64,000 bases of DNA from Streptomyces sp. NBC_00557 (GCF_036345995.1 NZ_CP107796.1:1364001-1428000), one strand, 5' to 3'; shown: positions 35,664-58,381, counted from the stretch's first letter. The notes: generated by a model not told the origin, from the letters alone. Made by a program: numbers and translations.

Positions 35664-36803
35664 TCACCGCCGTCCGCCGAGAAAATCGAGGATGTGCCCG
35701 AAGACGTCCACGGCGGCGCCCCGGCCGAGGAATGTGTCCAGGTGGCCGTAACCGGGGATCTCGGTGTAGGAGACGTCCAACTGGGGCTGGCGGTCGGCGA
35801 GTACGTCGTGGCAGAGCCGCTGGGAGTCCAGCCACAGCCCGTTGTCGCTGCCCGCGAGGAGCAGCACGGGGGTGTCGATGCGGCCGGCCGCGTCCAGCGC
35901 ATTGGGCGGCAGGTCACGGTAGCGGTGGTCGGTTTCGTGCCAGCGGACCACGCTGCGGGCCAGCTCGATGCGGCGCAGGTGGGGCAGGATCCACAGCGGC
36001 GCGGGGCCGAGGAGGTCGGCGAGGCGGTCGTGGGTCGCCTCGGACAGGTTCTCGTGCAGGAAGAGCGAGGCGCCCGTGCCCCAGGCGGAGTTGTGCAGGA
36101 TCTGGCAGGTGGGGTCCGGGCAGCTCGCCTTCCGTGACGCCAGCGCGAACAGCGGGGTGTACTTCGACCACAGGCCCACCTTGCGGAAGTCGACCGGGAT
36201 GTGGTCGATCCGCGTCTTCAGCAGCTCTCCCGCCAGCGACATCCGCAGCGATGTCCGGCCGGCGAGCTTCGGCGTCAGGAACACACCCTGGGACACCACG
36301 CCGGCGAGGCCCGGCACCAGTCCCGCCGCCATGCTCAGGGACAGCGTGAGCGAGCCGATGCAGTGGGCGACCACGAACAGCGGGCGGTCGCCCGTGCACT
36401 CGCGGACGTACTTGACGGCCGCGGGGATGTCGTACAGGGCCACGTCGTCGTACGTGTACCTCTGGCCGGTCTCGTTGTACGGCAACCGGCAGCTGCCCCG
36501 CCAGTCCAGCAGCCAGGGCTCGTAGCCGTCGTCGAGGAGGACGTCGACCAGATTGCGGGTCTCCGGCAGCAGGAACATGTCGGCGGACGCGGTGTGTCCG
36601 TGCAGGATCAGCACGGCGGGACGGTCCGCGGCACCCGTGTGGATGCGGGTCAGGCCGAGGCGGACGCCGTCGTCCGCCCGGAAGGGGATCTCCTCGACAC
36701 GGGCCGGGTCGAGGCGGTGGCGGAGCGGACGCAGGGCCGCGGTGGTCCTGACCCGGCGCAGTGCCGGCCCGCCGGCGCGGGAGGTGGTCGTCCTGAAGAT
36801 CAT
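35664..36803 (-). CDS. Alpha/beta fold hydrolase with Cys nucleophile
   Basis: The product is a 379-aa alpha/beta hydrolase. The oxyanion region ILHGHTASADMF lies near residues 67-77. The nucleophile elbow reads VVAHCIGS, placing Cys148 where Ser is usual. The acid lies in LLLAGSDNGLWLD and the catalytic His in GYGHLDTFLG. The same type of domain is found fused to cholesterol-oxidase-like GMC oxidoreductases. Its ATG overlaps the stop of the thioester reductase gene, so it belongs to the PKS operon and may act on the released product, by hydrolysis or acyl transfer (inference). Confidence 0.85.
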   Translation of the reverse strand: MIFRTTTSRAGGPALRRVRTTAALRPLRHRLDPARVEEIPFRADDGVRLGLTRIHTGAADRPAVLILHGHTASADMFLLPETRNLVDVLLDDGYEPWLLDWRGSCRLPYNETGQRYTYDDVALYDIPAAVKYVRECTGDRPLFVVAHCIGSLTLSLSMAAGLVPGLAGVVSQGVFLTPKLAGRTSLRMSLAGELLKTRIDHIPVDFRKVGLWSKYTPLFALASRKASCPDPTCQILHNSAWGTGASLFLHENLSEATHDRLADLLGPAPLWILPHLRRIELARSVVRWHETDHRYRDLPPNALDAAGRIDTPVLLLAGSDNGLWLDSQRLCHDVLADRQPQLDVSYTEIPGYGHLDTFLGRGAAVDVFGHILDFLGGRR

Positions 36804-39373
36804 CGGTGGTGCTCCGTGAGGGTTGGGGTGCGGCGCAGGTCGAGCAGGTCCGCGGTGGCGCGGGCGAAGGGGCCGAGCAGGCCGCGGCCCATCTCCAGGC
36901 CGAACCAGGCGAGCCAGGTCAGCTTGGCGGCCCGCTTCTCCTGACCGGTAAGACGCGGGTCGACCTTGATGCCGTCGATCTGGTCGCGGACGTAGGAGTC
37001 CGCGGGCACGACGACCTCGCCGGCCACACTCGCCGGTTCGCCCTCGCGGCCGATCCGCACGGTCAGCGTGCGGGTCTGCCGCCACAGGTCGCGGCGGGCC
37101 CGGGCGTACTTGTGGCCCTCCAGCCACCAGTGGCCGCCGTCGGCGTCGCGCAACCGCAGCCGGTAGCGCAGCAGCTGGTGCCTGAGCCCGTGCTGCTGCG
37201 GGATCCCCTCCTCGGGGCGGACCCATAGGTCGCCGCGCTCGACGGTCAGCGGCTCGGGATGTACGGCGGTGCAGACGACCTCGCCGGTCACGTCCACCCT
37301 GCGCTCCTTCACCAGCTGGTACATGCTCGCGATGGAGAGCGTGAGCTCCATGGAGCAGGGGCTGTCGGCGGGGGCGCCGACCGGCCCCACGCTGCCCTGT
37401 GTCGTCTCCGAGAACCACAGATAGGGCTGGTCGTCCTTGTGCGGCAGCCGGGCGAGGCCGTCCTCGGCGAGCCGCTCGAAGGTCCTCAGCTGGGCCTGCG
37501 CGTCGTAGCGGGCCGCGGGCGGCAGCCCAAGAGCCTCGACCAGCGCGGCGGTGCGTGCGCCTTCGGCCACCGGGCCCTTCAGCGTCGCCTCGCACAGCTT
37601 GAGAGCAGTGGGGCTCTGCAACACCCTGGTGAGGAAGGCCAGTTCGGGTACCGGGTCGGCCTCCAGGCGGGCCAGGGCGTCGGTGCGCCACTCGTCCCAG
37701 TCCTGGACGTGCACGTGCATGCCGCCGAACGCCATGTCACGGACGACGTCGTCGAGGGTGTTGGGCACGCCGGTGAGGTTGTAGTCGTAGCCCCAGGCGT
37801 CGGGCTCGCAGACGGCGGCGACGGCGACCCGGCTCACCCAGTCCACCGGAGCCGCGTTCAGGTAGCGGAAGGCGGGTACGGTGCGGAAGCGGCCGAAGGC
37901 CGAGATCAGGCCGCTGCTGAGGTCCTGCGGGTTGCAGGCGCCGGTCTTCGTGTGGCCGCCGATGCCGCCGGGGCGCAGCGCGGTGACGACCAGGCCGTGG
38001 TCCCGGGCACGGCGCAGGGCGACCTCGGCGGCCCACTTCGACTGGTCGTAGCCCGAGATGAGCCGGTCGACGTGGGCGAGTGGGTCGTCCTCGCCCATGG
38101 AGGTGATGCCGACCTCGTTGAAGACGGCGATCGAGGAGATGTGGTGCAGCGGCTTGGGCCGCCCGGTGGCCGCGAGTTCGGCGAGGGTGAGCGCGCCGAG
38201 GACGTTGCTCGCCCGCAGCGACTGGTAGCCGCGCAGGAAGTCCACGGCCGCGGCGACGCCGACGACGCTGTCCAGTTCGTGGGCGAGCGTGTGCCACAGG
38301 TCGTCGGACAGGCCGAGCCGCGGCCGCCGGATGTCGCCGGGCAGCACGGTCACCCGGCGCCGCACCTCGGACGACCAGGGCAGCCGGTAACTCTTCAGCG
38401 CCTCGCCGAGCCAGGCGACGGCCGCCTTCTCGTCGGCCGCGCGCACCAGGCAATAGACATGCGCGTCGCTGTGCCGGAGCAGGTCGAGCAGCATGTGGCT
38501 GCCGAGGAAGCCGGTGGCGCCGGTCAGCAGGATCCGGCGGGGCGGCAGCGGCTCGGGCACGTCGGCGAACGGCAGGCGGTCGGCGAGGCTCAGATCGGCG
38601 AGGATCTGCTCGAGGTCCTCGTGGCGGGCCCTGGTATACCGTTCGTCGCCACTGCCGGCACGGGGGCGGAGCGCCGGTGAGGTGCGCGGGGTCGGGATCG
38701 GAAGGGTACGGGGGGCGGGGGGCGCGGGAGCGCCCGCCGCGGAGAGCGGAAGGGTGCCAGGGGCCGGGGACGGAACGGCGTCCCCGCCGGGAAGCGGCAG
38801 CGCGCCCGCGGTCGGGAGCGGAGCAGCATCCGCACCGGAGGACGACAGCGTCCCGGGGGCGGCGTCCGCGACAGCGTCCGCGCCGGCGGAGGGCGGAAGC
38901 GCACCGGCGGTCGGCGCCGGCAGAGCGCCCCGGGCGGTGGGCTCCTGGGTGTCCGTGGGCACGGGCGGCACGGCGGCACCGCTCGGCGCTTCCGACCCGG
39001 CCGCCTCCAGCCAGCGCCGGGCGAGGCTGATCGGACGGGCGTCGGCGAACACCTCGTCCAGGTCGAACTCGATGCCCAGCTCGCCCTCCAGCTCCGCGAC
39101 CAGCTCCACGGCGTGCACGGACGTGCCCCCCGCGTCGAAGAAGTCGGCGTCGGGCGACAGGTGTCCCGCGGGCAGGTAGCGGCCGGCCGCGGCGGCGATG
39201 GCCGCGGCCAGGCCGTCCACGTCCCGGGCCGGGGTGGGGGCGGCACCGGAACCCTCACCGGTGGCGGCCTGCATCACCCTGGCCAGCAGGTCGTCCACGC
39301 CGAGCCCGCCGCCACCGCGCTCGATCGCCTCGGCGGTCGCCCGCTGCCCGGAGTCCTCCGTCATGTCACGCAT
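36800..39373 (-). CDS. ACP-thioester reductase protein with extra C-terminal domain
   Basis: The product has 857 aa. Residues about 50-125 form a carrier domain, with Ser85 in DAGGTSVHAVEL as the phosphopantetheine site. Residues about 130-240 are an Ala/Pro/Gly-rich linker. Residues about 279-560 form an NADPH-dependent thioester reductase of the extended-SDR type (LLTGATGFLGSHMLLDLL, HISSIAVFNEVG, YDQSKWAAE). Residues about 640-800 (MELTLSIASMYQLV, VTGEVV, WLEGHKYARARRDLW) resemble the middle domain of the GMC oxidase/hydrolase fusions. It should accept a chain on its carrier and release it as aldehyde or alcohol. It follows the PKS with a 57-bp gap and overlaps the hydrolase gene. Confidence 0.88.
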   Translation of the reverse strand: MRDMTEDSGQRATAEAIERGGGGLGVDDLLARVMQAATGEGSGAAPTPARDVDGLAAAIAAAAGRYLPAGHLSPDADFFDAGGTSVHAVELVAELEGELGIEFDLDEVFADARPISLARRWLEAAGSEAPSGAAVPPVPTDTQEPTARGALPAPTAGALPPSAGADAVADAAPGTLSSSGADAAPLPTAGALPLPGGDAVPSPAPGTLPLSAAGAPAPPAPRTLPIPTPRTSPALRPRAGSGDERYTRARHEDLEQILADLSLADRLPFADVPEPLPPRRILLTGATGFLGSHMLLDLLRHSDAHVYCLVRAADEKAAVAWLGEALKSYRLPWSSEVRRRVTVLPGDIRRPRLGLSDDLWHTLAHELDSVVGVAAAVDFLRGYQSLRASNVLGALTLAELAATGRPKPLHHISSIAVFNEVGITSMGEDDPLAHVDRLISGYDQSKWAAEVALRRARDHGLVVTALRPGGIGGHTKTGACNPQDLSSGLISAFGRFRTVPAFRYLNAAPVDWVSRVAVAAVCEPDAWGYDYNLTGVPNTLDDVVRDMAFGGMHVHVQDWDEWRTDALARLEADPVPELAFLTRVLQSPTALKLCEATLKGPVAEGARTAALVEALGLPPAARYDAQAQLRTFERLAEDGLARLPHKDDQPYLWFSETTQGSVGPVGAPADSPCSMELTLSIASMYQLVKERRVDVTGEVVCTAVHPEPLTVERGDLWVRPEEGIPQQHGLRHQLLRYRLRLRDADGGHWWLEGHKYARARRDLWRQTRTLTVRIGREGEPASVAGEVVVPADSYVRDQIDGIKVDPRLTGQEKRAAKLTWLAWFGLEMGRGLLGPFARATADLLDLRRTPTLTEHHR

Positions 39374-39430
39374 GAGACCCTTTCCACGATGTGCACGTCC
39401 TTTCCCTTGCTCGGCAAGGTCCTTGCTCCT

Positions 39431-53131
<13,701 letters not shown>

Positions 53132-53194
53132 CTGGGCAGGTGTCCTCAAAGCAACGGTGACGCGGGCGGATTCCGCACGACCGCATGCGGCAGC

Positions 53195-53278
53195 GGCGTA
53201 CGGCTGACATCGGGTGACGTACGGCCGAAGTCGACGGACGTACGGCCGCGGAGGGCGGACGTGCGGCCGGCGCGGGCG
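53195..53278. repeat. Four 21-bp tandem repeats in FAAL-PKS spacer
   Basis: Four units start at 53195, 53216, 53237 and 53258, exactly 21 bp apart, each opening with GRCGTRCGGCYG (core GACGTACGGCCG). The spacing places each copy on the same face of the helix. They fill the 168-bp gap upstream of the PKS start. Confidence 0.8.
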
Positions 53279-53299
53279 GGCGCGCCGACGGCGGTGGGG

Positions 53300-55027
53300 T
53301 CATCCCGTGCCGGGCACGTCCACCAAGGCGAGGGTTCCGTCGAGGTAGGCCGCCCGGGAGTCGCGGCGCTGGATCTTCCCGCTGGACGTCTTCGGGATGG
53401 TGCCGGGGCGGACCAGCACCACCTCCCGCACCGACAGGCCATGGGCCTGGCCGATCGCGCTGCGCACCAGGTCGTTGATCTTCTCGGCCTCGCCGGCCGT
53501 CTCGGGGGCCACCTCGGCCACCACGACGACCTGTTCGCCCGCCATGCCGTCGGCGTCGACGGAGAACGCCGCGGTGCAGCCGGGCCGCAGTGCAGGGTGG
53601 GACAACTCCGCGGACAGCTCCAGGTCCTGCGGGTAGTGGTTGCGCCCGTCGATGACGACGAGGTCCTTCAGGCGGCCGGTGACGAACAGTTCGCCGTCAC
53701 GCAGGAAACCGAGGTCGCCCGTGCGCAGGAAACGGCCCTCGCGGCCGGACAGGGTGGCGCGGAAGGTCTCTCGGGTGGCAAGGGTGTTGCGCCAGTAGCC
53801 CCGGGCCACGCTCGCGCCGGCGACCCATATCTCGCCGACCTCGCCCTCGGGCAGTTCCTCCTGCCGTTCGGGGTCGGCGATCACCACGGTGATCCCGGTC
53901 CCGGGCCGGCCGCAGCCCACGGCGGCCGCGTCGGCCTCGCCGGCGTGCGGACCGGTCTCGGCGGCCTCCAGCAGGGTGGGCGGGGCGTCCACCGCACCGC
54001 CGGTGACCATCAAGGTGCCCTCGGCCAGGCCGTAGCAGGGATAGAACGCCTGATGGCGGAAGCCGGCCGCGCGGAAGGTCTCGCTGAACCGTCGCAGCGT
54101 GGCCGCGCGAACCGGTTCGGCGCCGTTGAAGGCGACCTTCCACGCGCTCAGGTCGAGGCTGTCGACCAGGTCGGCGGTGGCGTGCTTCAGACACAGCTCG
54201 TAGGCGAAGTTGGGGCCGCCGCTGGTGTGCGGCCGGTAACGGCTGATCGCGGTCAGCCAGCGACCGGGGCTCTGCAGGAAGTGCAGCGGCGAGAAGAGCG
54301 TGGCCGTGGCGCCCAGGTACAGCGTGTTCAGCACCGGGCCCATGAGGCCCATGTCGTGGTAGACGGGGAGCCAGCTGAGGATCAGTTCCCGGCCGTGCTC
54401 CGCGAGGGCGTCCGGGGTGTGCCCCATCCGCTCGGTGATGATCCGCTCGTTGTCCAGCAGGTTGCCGTGGGTGACCACCACACCGCGCGGGGCGGAGGTG
54501 GAGCCGGAGGTGTACTGGAGGAAGGCCACCGAGTCGGCGGTGAGGTCGGGGGCGTGCCAGGAGCCGGCCGCGTCGTCGGGAATGTCCTCGGTGGCGACGC
54601 GGGTGACCGCGTCCAGTCCGGGCAGGTCCTCGCGCCATGTGTCCAGGGCGCCGATGACGTCCCGGCCGCCGAGGATCACCTCGGCGCCGGAGTCGGCGAT
54701 CAGACGCTTCATCCGGATCAGTGCGCGGTGGTTCTGCGACCGTCCCTGCGGGGGCACGCCCGGCACGGCGACCACGCCGGCCGCGAGGCAGCCCAGGAAG
54801 GCGGAGATGAACTCCAGGCCGGGCGGATGGAGCAGCAGGGCGCGCGAGCCGGCCAGACCGCGGTCCTGGAGCCAGGCGGCGAGGGCCCGGGAGCGGTGGG
54901 CCAGCTGCCCGTAGGAGATCTCCTGAGTGTCCCCGTCGCAGTCGCCGGTGAGGAGGTACCGGTAGGCGGTACGGTCGGGCTGTTGCTGGGCGTGTACGGT
55001 CAGTAATTCGACCAGGGAACGAGCCAT
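53300..55027 (-). CDS. Fatty acyl-AMP ligase (FAAL)
   Basis: This 575-aa adenylate-forming enzyme carries FLQYTSGSTSAPRGV (A3), LPVYHDMGLMGPVLNTLY, GGPNFAYELC, CYGLAEGTL (A5), RTGDLGFLRDGELFVTGR (A7/A8) and a final KTSSGKIQRRDSR. The YHDMGL and PNFAYEL blocks are typical of FAALs rather than acyl-CoA ligases. It should activate a free fatty acid as acyl-adenylate and pass it to the N-terminal ACP of the PKS encoded next. The ATG at 55027 follows a G-rich site. It is the first gene of the four-gene minus-strand operon. Confidence 0.9.
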   Translation of the reverse strand: MARSLVELLTVHAQQQPDRTAYRYLLTGDCDGDTQEISYGQLAHRSRALAAWLQDRGLAGSRALLLHPPGLEFISAFLGCLAAGVVAVPGVPPQGRSQNHRALIRMKRLIADSGAEVILGGRDVIGALDTWREDLPGLDAVTRVATEDIPDDAAGSWHAPDLTADSVAFLQYTSGSTSAPRGVVVTHGNLLDNERIITERMGHTPDALAEHGRELILSWLPVYHDMGLMGPVLNTLYLGATATLFSPLHFLQSPGRWLTAISRYRPHTSGGPNFAYELCLKHATADLVDSLDLSAWKVAFNGAEPVRAATLRRFSETFRAAGFRHQAFYPCYGLAEGTLMVTGGAVDAPPTLLEAAETGPHAGEADAAAVGCGRPGTGITVVIADPERQEELPEGEVGEIWVAGASVARGYWRNTLATRETFRATLSGREGRFLRTGDLGFLRDGELFVTGRLKDLVVIDGRNHYPQDLELSAELSHPALRPGCTAAFSVDADGMAGEQVVVVAEVAPETAGEAEKINDLVRSAIGQAHGLSVREVVLVRPGTIPKTSSGKIQRRDSRAAYLDGTLALVDVPGTG

Positions 55028-55777
55028 GTGTCGAGTCCCCCCTGTCCGGGTCAGCAGGTGCGGGAACTGGAGTTCGATGGCTGCGTGACGCCCCGCGCCC
55101 AGAAGCCGTTGACCCGGCCCCCTTGCCAGGTCGCCCGTCTCGCCACTTGCCCGGCGGCGAGATGGCCACAGGTCTCCCCCGTGCCCCCCACTCAGCTTGC
55201 TACCAATGAGTAACACCATAACAAGTCCCGCCGGTCGACGGGTCGAACGCACGTAAACGCTGCGTGTCCAAACGGAGTTGACTGTCCGCCGCCTCCGCCG
55301 GGGCGACTCACCCGTCCCAGCTGCACATGTACGGCTTCGACGCCGTTGACCTCGACCACGCACAGGAAACGCCGTGGCGCAGCGGCGGAAAAGGAGTACG
55401 AGGGATGGGCCTGGCCGGCCCACCAGAACAAGCAGGCACGGGACGGCTTCTGACGCGACGGCGTGACAGCCACCGTCCGCGCCTGGGAACCCCCGCCGCA
55501 CCACGGGTCCGCAAGCCTGCGGCGCGGCGGGCACCCTTTCGGCACCGCCACTGCCGAGACCCGGGCGCCTTCAAAGGGCCACCGAGACAGCGACCTTTGT
55601 TCAGGGCTGAACCAGCTCGGGAGCGGGAAAGACGAACCCGCCCCGCCGAGGCTTGCGGACCTACGGCAGGGCGGGAGCTATGAGACCACTGGGTGCTCAA
55701 GTGGTTGCGGAATGCAGCATTGCACTTTTACCAGCGCTGGTAAAGACTTCTGATCTTCTGTCGTTCAGCGTGATCAA
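55028..55777. other. 750-bp divergent regulatory region, no gene seen
   Basis: The region lies between the FAAL gene (minus) and the XRE gene (plus). Open frames here lack codon bias and start signals. A locally AT-rich segment at about 55195-55222 (TACCAATGAGTA, a rough palindrome, then ACACCATAAC) is the best candidate for the FAAL/PKS promoter. A perfect palindrome at 55727 belongs to the XRE side. Confidence 0.5.
55727..55744. promoter_or_regulatory. Perfect 18-bp palindrome upstream of XRE regulator
   Basis: TTTACCAGCGCTGGTAAA is identical to its reverse complement. It ends 33 bp before the likely start of the XRE-family gene, where an autoregulatory operator would be expected. Confidence 0.65.
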
Positions 55778-56092
55778 GTGCCTCTCGACCCCATGCCCGA
55801 CTGGGTGTTAACCCGCCGCCGGGAGATCGGGGAGCGCATCCGAGTCGCCCGCTCCGCAGCCCGGTTGAGCCAGGTGGAGCTGGGCGAACGCGTCGGCCGA
55901 GACCACAAGACCGTCCATCGCTACGAGACGGCCCAGACCGCCCCGAACCTGACCGACCTTCTGCTGATCGCCGAAGCTCTCAGCATGCCGTGTCCCGCCT
56001 CGTGGAATGAGAAGCCCCGCCCATCCGCCTCGGGGGGAGCGGACGAGCGGGGCCGCATGGGGGCGCCCGGCGTTCAGACGGCGAGCGTCTGA
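55778..56092 (+). CDS. XRE family helix-turn-helix regulator
   Basis: This 104-aa protein has an HTH_3 domain at about residues 15-70: RREIGERIRVARSAARLSQVELGERVGRDHKTVHRYETAQTAPNLTDLLLIAEAL. The C-terminal 30 residues are hydrophilic with no domain. The start may be the GTG at 55778 or the ATG at 55793; neither has a strong ribosome-binding site. It overlaps the convergent ASCH gene by 19 bp at the 3' end. The perfect palindrome at 55727 is its probable operator. Confidence 0.8.
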   Translation: MPLDPMPDWVLTRRREIGERIRVARSAARLSQVELGERVGRDHKTVHRYETAQTAPNLTDLLLIAEALSMPCPASWNEKPRPSASGGADERGRMGAPGVQTASV

Positions 56093-56448
56093 CCGCCGAT
56101 TAGCTCGATCTCGATCGCGAGGGCGCCGAGCGCCTCTTTCTCCGGCGGGTAGATCTCCCGGATGTTGGCGAGCTGCTGGGCGCGGCTTGCGGTGGGGTTC
56201 ACGTTCGCCGGCCCCTCGCCGTCGAGCAGCGCCTCGAAGTCGTCGTACGCGGTGACCCGCTTCACGAGCACGTCGCACGTCTCGGCGGTGCCCTTGATCC
56301 GGAAGCGGATCGTGTCGCCCGCGGCCATGTCGGCGAGGTGCGGGTACCGCACTCGTACCTCGATCGTCTTCTGGCCGGCGGCAACGAGGTCGAAGTACCT
56401 GCGGTACAGATTCAGCTCGTGCCTGCGGGCGGTTGTGGTGTCGCTCAT
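56074..56448 (-). CDS. ASCH domain-containing protein
   Basis: The product is a 124-aa protein. ELNLYRRYFDLVAAGQKTIEVRVRYPHLADMAAGDTIRFRI gives the ASCH core with GxKTxExR, a fold related to PUA that binds RNA. The rest (VKRVTAYDDFEALLDGEG ... YPPEKEALGALAIEIELI) also fits. The ATG at 56448 overlaps the stop of the synthetase-like gene, and both products appear RNA-directed. Some ASCH proteins are tRNA- or nucleoside-modifying hydrolases; the activity here is unknown. Confidence 0.8.
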   Translation of the reverse strand: MSDTTTARRHELNLYRRYFDLVAAGQKTIEVRVRYPHLADMAAGDTIRFRIKGTAETCDVLVKRVTAYDDFEALLDGEGPANVNPTASRAQQLANIREIYPPEKEALGALAIEIELIGGQTLAV

Positions 56449-57555
56449 AGGGCGGTGACGCTCCTCGTCGGTTGGGTCATCAGCCGGCCGAGTTCGCCAG
56501 CCGAGTACGAGCGGAAGAAGTGGCGCGGGTCGGCCAGGAGCACGTCGGCCATCTCGAGCAGCCGGTCTGCGTAGTCGGACAACGAGCCGGGCCACATCCT
56601 GGTGTCGAGCATCCACGGCGCGGAGCCGTCGGGCAACGTGGCCTTGCCGTCTCGGATGAGGCTCTTGGAGAGTTTCGCCCCGGTGTCTGTGACGACCTGC
56701 GGGCAGAACAGCCGGGTTGGGAGCTGCCCGGCCATGAGTCCGATCGCGGTCAGCGCGTTGTCGACGAGGCTGGAGCCGAACATCCAGTCGCCCCCCTTGA
56801 CCATGACGGACAGCCGGTCGCGATCCACGCTCGCGGAGAGTTCCTTCACGAGGTTGCGGTAGAGAGTGGCGAGGTCGAGGTATCCGCCGCCGTCCGGTGT
56901 GATGACGACCTCGTACGGCCCGTGATGCAGGCAGACGGGGTTCACTTCGGCGTGCTCGTCGCCGAGGAGAACGCGGGTCCGCTGGGCGTATTTCTCGGCC
57001 CATCCGCAGCCCGGCGTGGGGCAGGGGACACGGACGTGTGGGGTGCCGTGCGCGGGGTCGAGCCACCAGCGGGCGGCGTCGATGCGGCGGTGCGCGCGCA
57101 ACCAGGTGCGCCGGTAGTGCTCGTCGGCCTGCTGCCTCGAGTACATCTCGATCGCGTAGGGGATCGACAGCCGCTCGGAGAGGGCGTCGAACAGCGGCCG
57201 GTACAGCTCGTCGACGGTGGCGGCGAGGGCGTCCTCGCCGAGCGCCTGGGCGATAGGCCCGCTGGTACCGGTGCCCGGACGCCGGGTCGACGACGACCTC
57301 GTGCGGCGCGTTGTCGAGGGCACCGAAGATCACTTCGACGGGCGTGCCGAAGCGTTCCCGAACTCGGGCAGCAGCGGCGAAGGAGAGGGACTGTACGAGC
57401 GAGGTACCCAGGTGAGGCACCCCGTTGATTTGGGTGCCGACTACAAACGCCACGCGCGACGGGTCGGTCACCCGTATGCAGGGCGCGAGAATGTCCTCCG
57501 CAGCGCCGAGCGCGTTCGCGAGCACCGTGTTCGGTGAAACGGGATAAGCAGTCAT
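56445..57555 (-). pseudogene. Class I aminoacyl-tRNA synthetase-like gene, frameshifted
   Basis: Two overlapping frames together encode one protein of about 370 residues. The first (from 57555) has VVGTQINGVPHLGTSLVQ, a HIGH-like motif, and ends in sense at HRYQRAY near 57254. The second carries AQALGEDALAATVDELYRPLFDALSERL, a zinc-ligand-like CPTPGCGWAEK and VNPVCLHHG, and AKLSKSL, a KMSKS-like motif. One extra C (minus strand) at about 57252 breaks the frame. The layout resembles class I LysRS catalytic domains without the anticodon-binding part. Either it is a pseudogene or the base is a sequence error. The start has no strong ribosome-binding site. Confidence 0.7.
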
Positions 57556-57640
57556 GCTCGACTCCCAGGTGCATGAACGGGACTGGAGTGGTCAGCGGGT
57601 CTGTCGCTGAGCTGCCGTACGCCCGCCGAGGTTTGATGGA

Positions 57641-57685
57641 CCCGCCCTGGCGCTCGACCTGTCCAGGGTTGGGGGCCAGGGCGGG
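57641..57685 (-). terminator. Terminator-like hairpin after small-gene operon
   Basis: An 11-bp inverted repeat (CCCGCCCTGGC / GCCAGGGCGGG) with a 23-nt loop lies downstream of the minus-strand genes ending at 57825. A second stem (CCCGTCCC / GGGACGGG) lies between it and the gene. Confidence 0.55.
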
Positions 57686-57824
57686 GGTCTGGAGACCCGT
57701 CCCGCCGGCGTCTTGCGGAACACCGACGGGACGGGCGGGCCCGCCTCACCAGGTCTTGCGGAGCCTGATGAGACGGGGTCTGCGGGGTGCGGCCCTTAGC
57801 CAGAGCGGCCGCCAGGGGGGTGCG

Positions 57825-58091
57825 TCAGTGCGGGGTCCGCGCCAGCACCAGGGCGAGGACGGGGCCGGTCACGGCCGCCACGTACAGGGCGAGGCCGGTG
57901 ACCGTCTTCACGCGGGCTCCGTCGCCGTGGTGGCAGGTGCAACGGCAACGCCCAACGAGCAGGATTCCGCGACCAAACGGCAGCGGCACGTCCTCGGTCT
58001 GGCGGCACTGGCCGTGCACCATCTCGTAGCCGGGCTGCCATGCCAGCGTGCACTCGACGGACAGGTCCGTCGCCTGCTCGGTGGTCGTCAT
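57825..58091 (-). CDS. Small Cys-rich membrane protein (hypothetical)
   Basis: An 88-aa protein with no recognised domain. It has Cys at CTLAW, QCRQ and GRCRCTCHHG, followed by one hydrophobic helix near the C-terminus (VTGLALYVAAVTGPVLALVLA). The CxCxCH cluster could bind metal. The ATG at 58091 overlaps the stop of the upstream gene, so the two are co-translated. Such small proteins are common in integrative elements of Streptomyces. Confidence 0.65.
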   Translation of the reverse strand: MTTTEQATDLSVECTLAWQPGYEMVHGQCRQTEDVPLPFGRGILLVGRCRCTCHHGDGARVKTVTGLALYVAAVTGPVLALVLARTPH

Positions 58092-58381
58092 GGGCACTCG
58101 CCTCGCGACCGGGCGTTGGCGGCGGCCACTCCGGCGCTGAGCGCCTCCTCGCCGCCGACCGGCCGCAGGGCGCGCGCCTCCGCGTCCCACTCGCGGCCAC
58201 CCCCGAGGGGCCGCAGCTGCACGTAGCCGCCGATGAAGTCCACGACGCGGCCGATACGTCGCGTCGCCGTGTCCTCCACCACTTCGTGCAGGTGCGGCGT
58301 CCCGTCGGGGAGAAGGACCTTCTGGTGGTGACCGGGGCCGGACCCTGTATCCCGCCATTGCCACTCGATACGCTGTGCCAT
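58088..58381 (-). CDS. Hypothetical protein
   Basis: A 97-aa soluble protein starting MAQRIEWQWRDTGSG, with a central beta-rich part (RIGRVVDFIGGYVQLRPLGGGREW). No family was recognised. The ATG at 58381 follows GAGGGAG. An open frame extends upstream to 58531 but crosses the operator at 58504, so the short form is preferred. It forms a two-gene operon with the Cys-rich protein. Confidence 0.65.
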   Translation of the reverse strand: MAQRIEWQWRDTGSGPGHHQKVLLPDGTPHLHEVVEDTATRRIGRVVDFIGGYVQLRPLGGGREWDAEARALRPVGGEEALSAGVAAANARSRGECP

